From assembly GCA_022823085.1 (NCBI GenBank), contig JAJDXV010000071.1, positions 1-41,641 of the forward strand: 41,641 bases of DNA, in the 5' to 3' direction. The notes beneath the pieces are model-generated. The model was given only the letters and a program-made list of their open reading frames with translations, was not told where the DNA came from and made no database searches. The stretch comes from Candidatus Poribacteria bacterium (GTDB lineage Bacteria; Poribacteria; WGA-4E; WGA-3G). The translations under genes were made by a program, and so were the position numbers. Of the stretch, positions 1 through 8,161 are shown piece after piece; positions within the stretch are counted from its first letter, which is position 1, and the number at the start of each line of letters is the position of its first letter.

Positions 1-43
1 TTTTGTGGTTGGTTTAAACGCTTTTTTGCTAATCGTGTTTTAA

Positions 44-64
44 CCCCCCCCCCCCCCCCCCCCC
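44..64. repeat. Homopolymer tract of 21 C
   Basis: An uninterrupted run of 21 C lies in otherwise AT-rich DNA about 90 bases upstream of the first gene. The reading frame of that gene is open leftwards through the tract to the window edge, where it would encode six prolines. Such a tract could be a slippage-prone switch, or a sequencing or assembly artefact; the sequence alone cannot decide. Confidence 0.9.
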
Positions 65-156
65 ACTACACAAATATTAACCTAAATAGATTTTCGTTTC
101 TCACTCCCTTCATTTTTCATACACATCTTTTAATTTACCTGTATTGGCACAATGCT

Positions 157-1038
157 TTGAGGTTTGGCACTAAGAAACTCGTTCACATTTCCTCTCTATT
201 TCAACATTTAACCCGCGTTTTTGAAACCTCGAACAAAAAAACTTATTATGGTAAACTTCTGTCTGTCTTCAGTTTTTTTGCAACTCTCACCTTTTTCATT
301 CAACTTTCCAGCCCCGGTTTCGTTGGAATTGATCCGTACTACCACATCAAAATTAGCGAACTCATAACACAGCAAGGGATGTTAAAAGAGTTTCCGTGGA
401 CACAAGTAGGTATCTGGAAAGATAAATTTGCAGATAAAGAATTCCTATTCCATGTGTATCTGATACCTTTTATTTTCGTTTTCCCGAATTTGATAATTGC
501 GGGAAAAGTCGCGATTTCGGTTTTGGTTGGTGTGTTCTTTACACTTTTTTATAGGTTGCTTAATCAATTTCAGGTTCAACACCCATTTATTTGGACGCTG
601 GTTGGTTTCGGTACTAATTATATTTTCATACAAAGACTATGTATGGTACGTCCGCATGTCCTATCATTGGTACTCATCCTTCTCTTCATAGAATCACTCT
701 GGAAACAGCAGCGATGGAAACTCCTGCTGATTTCAACTGTGTATGCCCTTGCCTACACAGCGGCACATCTTCCAGTATGTATCGCAATTATATATGGTAC
801 AGTCTCATGGATACATAGAAAAAAATTTGAAATTAATCAACTTTTATTGACATTTAGCGGAGCCGTGGGGGGTATGGTTGTTCATCCACAATTTCCAAAT
901 AATTTAAAGACGTGGTATGTGCAAAACGCACTTCTACCTGTTTTCAATTGGGGGAAAAGTAAGGAATTTTGGTTTGTGAACGAAGTTAAACCTCTGTCCC
1001 TGCAATCTTTTATAAGCCTAAACGGTGGCACTTCATAG
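157..1038 (+). CDS. GT-C-type membrane glycosyltransferase-like protein, truncated by frameshift
   Basis: The product is a very hydrophobic protein of about 293 residues with a first membrane segment near residues 34-50 and several more across 100-240. A D-P-Y-Y-H motif at residues 59-63 resembles the first-loop acidic motif of STT3/AglB-like GT-C transferases, which use lipid-linked sugars at the membrane. GT-C proteins are usually 450-700 residues, so this one is short. The frame closes at 1038, but another frame opens at 1022 and encodes a further hydrophobic segment, which suggests a frameshift. The start is uncertain: I give TTG at 157, no ATG is available, and the frame is open to the left edge of the window. 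Base composition is clearly more AT-rich than in the genes that follow, which may indicate transfer. The GT-C assignment is tentative. Confidence 0.5.
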   Translation: MRFGTKKLVHISSLFQHLTRVFETSNKKTYYGKLLSVFSFFATLTFFIQLSSPGFVGIDPYYHIKISELITQQGMLKEFPWTQVGIWKDKFADKEFLFHVYLIPFIFVFPNLIIAGKVAISVLVGVFFTLFYRLLNQFQVQHPFIWTLVGFGTNYIFIQRLCMVRPHVLSLVLILLFIESLWKQQRWKLLLISTVYALAYTAAHLPVCIAIIYGTVSWIHRKKFEINQLLLTFSGAVGGMVVHPQFPNNLKTWYVQNALLPVFNWGKSKEFWFVNEVKPLSLQSFISLNGGTS

Positions 1039-1141
1039 TATGATACTTGCCATAGTTGCTACTGTTTATTGTCTTTCTCGTGGACTGCCATTCTTCCTTG
1101 TTAAAAAAAACAACACAACCTCTATAAGACCTAAAGAATAA
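1022..1141 (+). pseudogene. Frameshifted tail of the preceding membrane protein
   Basis: In the +2 frame an open stretch follows the stop at 1019-1021 and ends at TAA 1139-1141. It encodes a hydrophobic run of about 20 residues and then a basic tail. It overlaps the end of the upstream frame, as expected if a 1-base indel broke one gene. Even joined, the protein would be about 325 residues, still short for a GT-C enzyme, so a second truncation is likely. Confidence 0.4.
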
Positions 1142-1251
1142 CTACATTGACAAAGTTTCATGAAGCGGCTAAAATAGGTTCAAGTTCAAATATTTCCTCT
1201 ATCAACATCCGAACCTCCTATACTAAAGAGTAATGCTGCGTCCGCTTAAAC

Positions 1252-3219
1252 ATGAAACACCCATCAAAAAGTCCTGTCACTGTCCGCGCAGTACTGCTCG
1301 GAATCCTACTTATACCTTTCAATAGTTACTGGATCCTGCATCTCAGCTATATTTGGGACTCCAACCGACCAACAAGTCTGGCACTCCTGTTCAACGTGCT
1401 GTTTACGTTACTTGTGCTTATCGGATTCAGTGCAATCCTACGTCGCTTACGACCGAGTCTGGCGTTCACGCAGGCAGAATTGCTAACGATCTATGCGATG
1501 CTGTGCCAAGCCTCCGTTTTTGCCGGGCGCGACATGCTGCAGGTCTTGGTGCCGTTGATGGGGAACGGTTTTTGGTACGCAACGACTGAAAACGAATGGG
1601 CACAACTCTTTCATCAGCATCTCCCGGAATGGCTTGTCGTTGGAAAACAGGAGGTCCTACGTGGCTTTTATGAAGGCGAAAGCACGTTCTATCTACAAAC
1701 ACATATAAACGCATGGCTACTACCGACACTTATCTGGGTCGGTTTCTGTCTCGTCATCGGGGTGACGATGCTCTGCCTGAACGTGCTTTTACGCAAACAG
1801 TGGCAGGAGCACGAACGACTGACCTATCCGATTGCACAACTCCCATACGAAATTACACGGGCAGCAGCAAACGTCCGTAACCTAAAAACCGCACCGCACC
1901 TATTTTTCAATCGACGAATGATGACTGTCGGTCTATGCATCGCTGCCGTTCTGAACCTGCTTTATAGTTTACATCAAATTGATCCGGTTTTTCCAACAAT
2001 TCCGCTCTATCACAGTTTTCGGCTCGCTGAAAAACCGTGGAGCGCGATGAATAATCCCGGTTTCCGTATCAGTTTCTTTCCGTTTGCAGTCGGTGTGGGT
2101 TTCTTGATACCCCTCGATTTAGGGTTCTCCTGCTGGTTTTTCCATCTATTTTGGCATTTTGAAAGGATTATCGGCGAGAGTTTCGGCTGGCGTGGTGCGA
2201 TCGGATTCCCGAAGGAGATGGCACAAATTCGCGGGGTATGGATGGCACTATTCCTCTGGACGCTGTGGATGGGACGTGCACATGTCAGGACTGTGTTACA
2301 AACAGTTTTTAGTAGGGGCGGGGTTACCCTGAAGAAACACCCAAGCAAAAACACCGTACATGACGCGGGTGAGGCTTTACGCTATAGAACGGCATCAATC
2401 GGCGTACTCGTTGGGTTCATTTTAATTCTCGCATTCTGTCTGAAGGCGGGGATGTCTCTCTGGTTCGCCATCCTATTTTTCGTTCTCTATTTCGCGATGT
2501 CGGTGACGATTACGCGTATCCGTGCCGAACTCGGGCCGCCTGCACACGACCTTTACAACGCCGGTCCTGATCTTCTCCTAACAGACGCACTCGGCACGCG
2601 GCGAATCGGCAACCGGAACCTTTCGGTGATGTCGCTCTTCTTCTGGCTGAACCATCTCTCTTACCGCGCGCACCCGATGCCGCACCAGTTAGAAGGATTA
2701 AAACTTGCACATCAAACCCGTTTCAATCCGACGCATCTTCTCTGGGTATTAGCGATTGCTATCTTCGTGGGCGCGCTCTCTGCAGCGTGGGGACACCTGC
2801 ATCTCTCTTACGAGGTCGGTTTAGAGCAAGCGCGTTCGTGGTATGCCCGCGCCGCTTTCAACAGACTTGCCGGATGGCTCTATAATCCCAGCGAAACGAG
2901 TATCGCTGGGATGCTCTACACTGCCGGTGGGTTCGGTTTTGCCATCGGCCTCCTGCTTTTGCGATGGCGATTCATTCAGTGGCCCCTACATCCCGTCGGA
3001 TATGTCGTTTCGAGTTGGTGGACCTTCACCGGACTCTGGTTTCCGCTCTTAATCAGTTGGACAGTCAAACGGATTTTACTTTCAACCGGCGGTGTTCGTT
3101 TATACCGGCGGTCGATTCCGTTTTTCATCGGCTTGGTTATCGGTGATGTAATCGTTGCATCTATGATTAGCATTCTGGGGTTGATTTTCGATTTTCGGGT
3201 TGTCTACCTCAGTTGGTAA
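1252..3219 (+). CDS. DUF6785/OPT-like polytopic membrane protein
   Basis: The product is a 655-residue integral membrane protein with about a dozen hydrophobic segments spread over its whole length. It resembles the large DUF6785/DUF6784 proteins of Poribacteria and Planctomycetota, which are distantly similar to oligopeptide (OPT) transporters. A short E-R-L-x-Y-P motif near residue 189, after a basic loop, is shared with the 662-residue protein at 32751-34739 and is the best internal evidence that the two are homologous. A cytoplasmic loop rich in Lys and Arg lies near residues 355-375. The ATG has no evident Shine-Dalgarno sequence. The substrate is unknown and transport itself is inferred from family resemblance. 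The gene stands alone between the broken GT-C gene and a promoter at 3250. Confidence 0.65.
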   Translation: MKHPSKSPVTVRAVLLGILLIPFNSYWILHLSYIWDSNRPTSLALLFNVLFTLLVLIGFSAILRRLRPSLAFTQAELLTIYAMLCQASVFAGRDMLQVLVPLMGNGFWYATTENEWAQLFHQHLPEWLVVGKQEVLRGFYEGESTFYLQTHINAWLLPTLIWVGFCLVIGVTMLCLNVLLRKQWQEHERLTYPIAQLPYEITRAAANVRNLKTAPHLFFNRRMMTVGLCIAAVLNLLYSLHQIDPVFPTIPLYHSFRLAEKPWSAMNNPGFRISFFPFAVGVGFLIPLDLGFSCWFFHLFWHFERIIGESFGWRGAIGFPKEMAQIRGVWMALFLWTLWMGRAHVRTVLQTVFSRGGVTLKKHPSKNTVHDAGEALRYRTASIGVLVGFILILAFCLKAGMSLWFAILFFVLYFAMSVTITRIRAELGPPAHDLYNAGPDLLLTDALGTRRIGNRNLSVMSLFFWLNHLSYRAHPMPHQLEGLKLAHQTRFNPTHLLWVLAIAIFVGALSAAWGHLHLSYEVGLEQARSWYARAAFNRLAGWLYNPSETSIAGMLYTAGGFGFAIGLLLLRWRFIQWPLHPVGYVVSSWWTFTGLWFPLLISWTVKRILLSTGGVRLYRRSIPFFIGLVIGDVIVASMISILGLIFDFRVVYLSW

Positions 3220-3249
3220 ACCTCTTTCCAAGAGAATGCAAAATATTGC

Positions 3250-3279
3250 TTGACATCTGAAGTCCGTTAGTGGTAAATT
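3250..3279 (+). promoter_or_regulatory. Sigma70-type promoter upstream of the small membrane protein and pyrD
   Basis: TTGACA (3250-3255) is separated by 18 bases from TAAATT (3274-3279), which is preceded by TGG. The same TTGACA-N17/18-TGGTAA form recurs at 11697 and 37165 in this window. It lies 66 bases before the start at 3346. Confidence 0.6.
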
Positions 3280-3345
3280 TTTTATTGCATTGATGCCCTG
3301 ATTCTAACACGTATTCAAAACATATCACTTGTAGGAGCATACCTT

Positions 3346-3594
3346 ATGAAACGTCATCACATTGTCGGTATTTTCGCTGGGATATGCGCGATAGGCTTGG
3401 CGGTGAGCAATCTCCTTTCAGGAAATATCGTTGACGGACTGACAAGCTTCATAGTATTGTCTATTTTAGCCGTTGCAACTTTTTTTAAAGACAAATTACC
3501 AACGAAATGGTCCCACGTGATAATACCAATTGAGATATGTGTTGTTATTATTTTTTTACTATTGTTTGAGGGCATTCTCGAATTTATTCACTAA
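3346..3594 (+). CDS. Small membrane protein, unknown function
   Basis: The product is 82 residues with three hydrophobic segments (about 7-27, 32-47 and 58-80) and short charged ends, so it is probably an inner-membrane protein. A GGAG sequence lies eight bases before the ATG and supports this start. A consensus promoter sits just upstream, and pyrD starts 32 bases after its stop, so the two are probably cotranscribed. I recognise no family, and a link with pyrimidine synthesis cannot be inferred from position alone. Confidence 0.65.
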   Translation: MKRHHIVGIFAGICAIGLAVSNLLSGNIVDGLTSFIVLSILAVATFFKDKLPTKWSHVIIPIEICVVIIFLLLFEGILEFIH

Positions 3595-3626
3595 GCGGTT
3601 ATTGTCATTTCGGATACAAAAACAAG

Positions 3627-4556
3627 ATGGATACAACAGACGTATCACTCAGTGTGAATATTGGCGGAATCGAGATGCGGAACCCCGTCATGACCGCATC
3701 TGGTACCTTTGGTTACGGCTCCGAATACGCCGATTTCGTAGATCTGAACCGACTCGGTGCGGTGGTCGTTAAAGGTGTTACGAGTGTGCCGTGGCCCGGC
3801 AATCCGATGCAACGGATCATGGAAACACCCTCCGGTATGCTCAACGCAATCGGACTTCAGAACGTCGGCGTGGACGGTTTCATCTCGGAAAAACTCCCCT
3901 ACCTCCGAGGTTTTGACGTGCCGGTAATCGTTAACGTCTGTGGTAAAACAGTGGAGGAATACCTAACCGTCGTTGAGAAACTCAACACTGCTGAAGGTAT
4001 TGCGGGTGTAGAACTCAACATCTCTTGTCCGAACTTAGATTGTGGTGGCATGAGTTTCGGTGTTGACGCGACATTAGCGCATCAACTTGTCAAAGAAGTC
4101 CGTACCCAAACGCACCTACCATTACTGGTGAAACTCTCCCCGAATGTTACAGACATTACTGTAATCGCACGTGCCGTTGAGGACGCAGGAGCAGACGGAC
4201 TCTCCGCTATCAATACGCTTCTCGGTATGGCAATCAACGCGGAAACGCGGAAGCCGGAACTCGCAAACGTTACAGGCGGACTCTCCGGGCCCGCAATAAA
4301 GCCTGTAGCACTGCGATTGGTCTGGGAGGTCCACAAAACTGTCTCTATCCCTATCGTCGGGATGGGCGGCATTATGACTTCAACAGATGCGGTGGAATTT
4401 TTTATCGCTGGGGCATCCGCTATAGCCGTCGGAACAGCGAACTTCGTCAACCCACAAGCATCAATGGAAGTGGTAAAAGGCATTCACACCTATCTCAAAA
4501 ATGCAGATATGAAATCTATTAAAGAACTGGTCGGCAGCCTGAAGGTGGATCCATAG
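3627..4556 (+). CDS. pyrD: Dihydroorotate dehydrogenase, class 1B catalytic subunit
   Basis: This FMN enzyme oxidises dihydroorotate to orotate, the fourth step of UMP synthesis, in the cytoplasm. The 309 residues form the usual single TIM barrel. Diagnostic stretches include A-S-G-T-F-G-Y-G near residue 24, G-L-Q-N-V-G-V near 76, and N-I-S-C-P-N with the catalytic base Cys134. The Cys base and the lack of an N-terminal membrane helix place it in class 1 rather than class 2, and the length and G-L-Q-N motif fit 1B. Class 1B enzymes normally pair with the iron-sulfur subunit PyrK, which is absent here. Another pathway enzyme, pyrB, follows after one intervening gene. No strong Shine-Dalgarno sequence precedes the ATG. 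Confidence 0.93.
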   Translation: MDTTDVSLSVNIGGIEMRNPVMTASGTFGYGSEYADFVDLNRLGAVVVKGVTSVPWPGNPMQRIMETPSGMLNAIGLQNVGVDGFISEKLPYLRGFDVPVIVNVCGKTVEEYLTVVEKLNTAEGIAGVELNISCPNLDCGGMSFGVDATLAHQLVKEVRTQTHLPLLVKLSPNVTDITVIARAVEDAGADGLSAINTLLGMAINAETRKPELANVTGGLSGPAIKPVALRLVWEVHKTVSIPIVGMGGIMTSTDAVEFFIAGASAIAVGTANFVNPQASMEVVKGIHTYLKNADMKSIKELVGSLKVDP

Positions 4557-4605
4557 TTACCGTCAAAAGATTGTATTTTCTAAAAATTTTGTGTATAATA
4601 ACAGT

Positions 4606-5514
4606 ATGGCACAGTACTACGACAACGCAGCGAAATACATCATGTTGGAATACTCACAAGAATTCGCAGAATTCATGATCGGGCATTCAGACATTATAGT
4701 TCTGGAGAAACTCGAAACCGAGGAACCGACACTCAAGACACATCAAAATGATAGTACCTTAAAGGTGCAGTTCGGTAATGAAACAGCGATACTTCATACG
4801 GAAGTGCAGGCAGATACCAGTAGGAAACCCATGTGGTCTCGTATCGCCGGATATAACGGTTTCCTCGTGAACTTACACGAGATACCTGTTTACTCCAACG
4901 TCCTCTATCTGCATCCCAAAGCAGGCAGAGACGATACAGGTTATTATGCTTACAAAGGACACGGTTACGAATATACACTGCGCTACAAAGTGGTGAGGTT
5001 GATTGAGATAGACGGACAATCAGTTTTAGAAATGCAAGCCCCCGGGTTAATGCCTTTCACACCACTGATGAAGTCGCCAGAAGGCATAGATCCGAATGGT
5101 TGGTTGGAAAAATGCGTTGATGCAACAGCGTCGGCCCTCACAGACCAACATACACGGGACACTTTACTGGCAGCATTAGGTGTTTTTAGCGGTTTGGTCT
5201 ACGAACCACAATTAATTAAACAACTTTTACCGGAGGGTATCATGCAAGAATCTCCTTTCTTCCAACACTATATCCAAGAAGCAAAAGAAGAAGCGAAACG
5301 AGAAGGTCTTGAACAAGGTCTTGAACAAGGTGAGAGAAGAGGCATGATCGAAAGCATCATCACATTGCTTGGGGTGCAATTCAAAACTGATGCCGTTCAT
5401 GCTTTAAAACCGGCTCTTGAATCTATAGACGATATGCAGGATCTCAAACAAGTGCTACTTACAGTTCCGCAATCCGACAGCCTTGAAGCGTTCATGCAAT
5501 CTCTCAATAAGTAG
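4606..5514 (+). CDS. Rpn/YhgA-like PD-(D/E)XK nuclease family protein
   Basis: This is a protein of about 302 residues of the Rpn (recombination-promoting nuclease, transposase_31/DUF4351-like) group. The N-terminal part carries the family pattern: A-K-Y-I-M near the start, then an acidic residue before a beta strand and an E-x-Q element in the stretch I-L-H-T-E-V-Q, the PD-(D/E)XK signature. A Lys/Glu-rich helical stretch with a duplicated G-L-E-Q unit follows (5303-5331), then a helical tail. The frame is open from a GTG at 4591, but ATG 4606 starts the conserved region and is preferred. A TATAAT-like box lies at 4594. It is inserted between pyrD and pyrB, a frequent behaviour for this mobile gene family. 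Known members cleave DNA and promote RecA-independent recombination. Confidence 0.75.
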   Translation: MAQYYDNAAKYIMLEYSQEFAEFMIGHSDIIVLEKLETEEPTLKTHQNDSTLKVQFGNETAILHTEVQADTSRKPMWSRIAGYNGFLVNLHEIPVYSNVLYLHPKAGRDDTGYYAYKGHGYEYTLRYKVVRLIEIDGQSVLEMQAPGLMPFTPLMKSPEGIDPNGWLEKCVDATASALTDQHTRDTLLAALGVFSGLVYEPQLIKQLLPEGIMQESPFFQHYIQEAKEEAKREGLEQGLEQGERRGMIESIITLLGVQFKTDAVHALKPALESIDDMQDLKQVLLTVPQSDSLEAFMQSLNK

Positions 5515-5546
5515 GAATATAAGCAATTAATGGGTATACTTACAAA

Positions 5547-6644
5547 ATGTCCGAGAGGAGGAAAATGCGGCATCTGGTAACACTCGACGATTTGTCGAAT
5601 TTTGAAATCGAGCAAATATTTCGACTCGCAGCAGGGATGCAGTCGCAACAGGAGACGTGGGCAGGGATCTGCCGCGGCAAATTGCTGGCAACCCTTTTCT
5701 ATGAACCGAGCACACGCACACGGCTCTCCTTTGAGAGTGCTATGGAACGACTCAACGGTAGGACTCTCGGTTTCTCTGATCCGCGGGCAACTTCCGCGAC
5801 GAAAGGAGAAACACTTGCAGACACGGCACGGATGGTGACAAATTACGCCGACCTTATTGTTGTTCGACACAACTGGGCAGGTTCGGCACGTGTTATTTCA
5901 CGTCATGCGCACATCCCGGTCATCAATGGTGGTGACGGGAGCCATACGCACCCGACACAGGCACTCGCGGATCTCTATACGATTATATGCCGGAAATCAA
6001 AGATACAAGGGTTAACCGTCGGTGTCTGCGGCGATCTGCAGTTCGGACGTGCGGCACACTCCTTCGCGCTTGCGGTTGCGCGGTTCGGTGGAAACTTAAT
6101 TCACATCGCACCGAAACCGCTACAGATGCCACCCTGGGTGCTCGCGCAACTTGAACACTGCTACGGGCAGATACCAATTGAGGTAGAGAGTATTACAGAA
6201 GTGATTGACAGGTTGGATGTCATCTATGTCAATCGACTTCAAGAGGAGCGACTTCCACCGAATATGGATGCTGCGACTGTCCGTGGGAGTTATCTGTTAA
6301 ATGCATCAGTTATGAAGCACGCCAAGCCCGATGCGATGATCATGCACCCGCTCCCACGCGTCAACGAACTCGCTTATGAGTTGGATGACGACCCGCGTGC
6401 CGCCTATTTTGAGCAATCCGCGAACGCAGTCCCGGTTCGGATGGCACTGATCGCCAGTCTTATGGGGTTGGAACAACTTATCTTGACGCAACCGCCGAAA
6501 CGAGAGATCGCTACGACTGAAAAACAGTGTGAAAACACAAACTGCGTTACCAACCACGAAACCTATCTAACGGCTGAACGTGAAACATTCGGTGGAACTG
6601 TCCGATTAGATGCCTGTGCCTACTGTGGACACCTTCAGTCTTGA
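5547..6644 (+). CDS. pyrB: Aspartate carbamoyltransferase with fused PyrI-type zinc domain
   Basis: The enzyme transfers the carbamoyl group of carbamoyl phosphate to aspartate, the committed step of pyrimidine synthesis. Catalytic-chain motifs are all present: S-T-R-T-R at 55-59 for phosphate binding, Lys86 in the 80s loop, H-P-T-Q at 135-138 and H-P-L-P-R at 267-271. The catalytic chain ends near residue 312. The remaining residues carry Cys328-x4-Cys333-x23-Cys357-x2-Cys360, which matches the zinc site of the E. coli regulatory chain PyrI (C-x4-C-x22-C-x2-C). The nucleotide-binding allosteric domain of PyrI is missing, so only the interface zinc domain has been fused. ATG 5547 is used here; an internal ATG at 5565 directly behind AGGAGG is an alternative that would remove six residues. 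Confidence 0.92.
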   Translation: MSERRKMRHLVTLDDLSNFEIEQIFRLAAGMQSQQETWAGICRGKLLATLFYEPSTRTRLSFESAMERLNGRTLGFSDPRATSATKGETLADTARMVTNYADLIVVRHNWAGSARVISRHAHIPVINGGDGSHTHPTQALADLYTIICRKSKIQGLTVGVCGDLQFGRAAHSFALAVARFGGNLIHIAPKPLQMPPWVLAQLEHCYGQIPIEVESITEVIDRLDVIYVNRLQEERLPPNMDAATVRGSYLLNASVMKHAKPDAMIMHPLPRVNELAYELDDDPRAAYFEQSANAVPVRMALIASLMGLEQLILTQPPKREIATTEKQCENTNCVTNHETYLTAERETFGGTVRLDACAYCGHLQS

Positions 6645-6654
6645 GATAAGGCAT

Positions 6655-7950
6655 TCACTTGCCTTCGGCAGCTTCGCCAGTTCGAGGTATCTCCTTTTCA
6701 AGGATCGCCAGTTCCGTCATACGCCAGAACGGGTCCCCAGGACCCACAGCGTGCCATTGCCCGTTCATAAACGTCATAACAGCATTATCTTTCTCTTCGG
6801 ACGAGAGGGTACTACGCGGAAAACTGTGTTTATTTCCCCAATTTAAATAAGTAAGCGGTTCTCCATTCTGCCATATCCATTCTCCCTCTTTTTCCGCATC
6901 GCTGAGCCCGATCCAGTAAAGATGATTCCCGAAGAGTCCTGATAGCCATTCCTGTTCCGCTTCGTCGTTAATAGCAACGAGATGTGCACCTTTGGCAGCG
7001 GCGCGCTTCTGGGCATCTGCCAAGTTGCTGCAGCGAACCCTTATATACGCGTGTCCGTTTTCAGGGTTTATAGCCCATATACCTTTTTCCAAAGGGTTCG
7101 ATACCTCCTTAACAGGCAGGTCTACTTTTTCGAGAATTGCCTGGTTAAGAAAAACAGTCTGTTTATCTCCGAGTGCAACTGCCTCCCATGTGCCGCCCCA
7201 GACAGAAATGACATAATCTTTCATCTCGGTGTTCCCACCATGTTGTTCATGTGTTCCCCAGTTTGTATACGTAACAGGTTCGCCGCTGGCCCAGACCCAC
7301 TGTCCCTCCGCTTCAACATCACTGAGTCCAATCCAAAAATCATCTGGATCAAAGACCTCCAATATCCATTCTTCTTCTGCTTCATCGTTAATGGAAACCA
7401 GATAAGCGTTCTCTGCAGAGGCAAGGGTCATCGCTTCCATTATATCGGGACAATAAATTCTTTTGTAAGCATGTCCGTTTGTCGGATTTACAACCCATAC
7501 CGGTGGTGGCTTAAGAAATGCTTCTAATGTTTCGAAGATTTGCGGAGGTCCCCTATCTGGCAGAGCTTGATCATCAAGTGTTAGAAGTAGATGAACTTCT
7601 GGTTGTCCCTTATGAAAAATAAAGGGCGGTGCTTTCACGAAATGCCCCTGATACGCAACACCAAGCATATAAAATTCATCTTCATCACTTCCTTGAAGGT
7701 TTTCCACAAAGTACCCATCTGCATCGGTTTGCCTTGTGCTTCCCGAACTTCCACCGCCGCTTGCGTCGAATTCGCTGTTTACCACCAAAACGTATATTTC
7801 CGCGTTCACAAGTGGCGTTCCGTCAGCATAGACGACTCGCGCGCGAATTTGCGGGTGGTTATCTGCTTGCACTTTAGTACCAACAGCAAAAGAGAACACC
7901 ACAACTCCGAGGAGGATTCCAAGTTTTAGATTGGGACATTGGAGGTACAT
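6655..7950 (-). CDS. Secreted protein with two C-type lectin-like domains
   Basis: The product is a 431-residue exported protein. A signal peptide covers residues 1-29 (hydrophobic core 9-24, cleavage likely after V-Q-A). A carboxypeptidase regulatory-like beta sandwich follows, marked by Y-A-D-G-T-P-L near residue 41. Two C-type lectin-like domains (about 150-275 and 290-420) each open with N-P-x-N-G-H-A-Y and contain W-I-G-L-S-D, E-G-x-W and G-E-P-x-T-Y-x-N-W. Each domain keeps only one conserved cysteine, so the animal disulphide pattern is absent. A role in carbohydrate or surface binding is inferred from the fold. GGGGAG lies six bases before the ATG. It is the last member of a paralogous minus-strand cluster and is separated from the others by a MITE. 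Confidence 0.78.
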   Translation of the reverse strand: MYLQCPNLKLGILLGVVVFSFAVGTKVQADNHPQIRARVVYADGTPLVNAEIYVLVVNSEFDASGGGSSGSTRQTDADGYFVENLQGSDEDEFYMLGVAYQGHFVKAPPFIFHKGQPEVHLLLTLDDQALPDRGPPQIFETLEAFLKPPPVWVVNPTNGHAYKRIYCPDIMEAMTLASAENAYLVSINDEAEEEWILEVFDPDDFWIGLSDVEAEGQWVWASGEPVTYTNWGTHEQHGGNTEMKDYVISVWGGTWEAVALGDKQTVFLNQAILEKVDLPVKEVSNPLEKGIWAINPENGHAYIRVRCSNLADAQKRAAAKGAHLVAINDEAEQEWLSGLFGNHLYWIGLSDAEKEGEWIWQNGEPLTYLNWGNKHSFPRSTLSSEEKDNAVMTFMNGQWHAVGPGDPFWRMTELAILEKEIPRTGEAAEGK

Positions 7951-8012
7951 GCAAACTCCCCTTTTTTCAATATTGAAACATCAAATGGAGAAAAACCGCA
8001 GTCCGACAAGGA

Positions 8013-8093
8013 CTATTGCCCATCAAACGCATCTACCTTTTCAAGAAGTGCCATCGCAGTCATGCACAAGAGTACGCTATTTTTCATAATCAT
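8013..8093 (-). other. Possible 26-residue leader-like ORF or signal-peptide remnant
   Basis: Between the MITE and the lectin gene, the minus strand holds an ATG preceded by CGGAG at a suitable distance. It opens a 26-codon frame with a Lys, a short hydrophobic core and then acidic residues. It looks like the start of a secreted protein that stops early, perhaps the 5' scrap of another lectin paralogue. The rest of 7951-8161 holds nothing else I can identify. Confidence 0.25.
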
Positions 8094-8161
8094 CTCCGAT
8101 TCCCGTATAGTGACGCTTGTTAAGAGTAAAGCCGGTACATAATCATAAAAAATAAGATCAT

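Noticed and set aside
4591..4605. GTG start for the Rpn-like gene
   Set aside because: The added five residues are not conserved and overlap a TATAAT-like box; ATG 4606 begins the family sequence.
5397..5870. 157-codon minus-strand open frame spanning two genes
   Set aside because: It crosses from the Rpn-like gene into pyrB on the opposite strand and is explained by codon bias of the real genes.
6982..7527. 181-codon plus-strand open frame
   Set aside because: It lies entirely antisense to the two-CTLD lectin gene, has no ribosome site and no recognisable composition; it is a shadow of the opposite strand.
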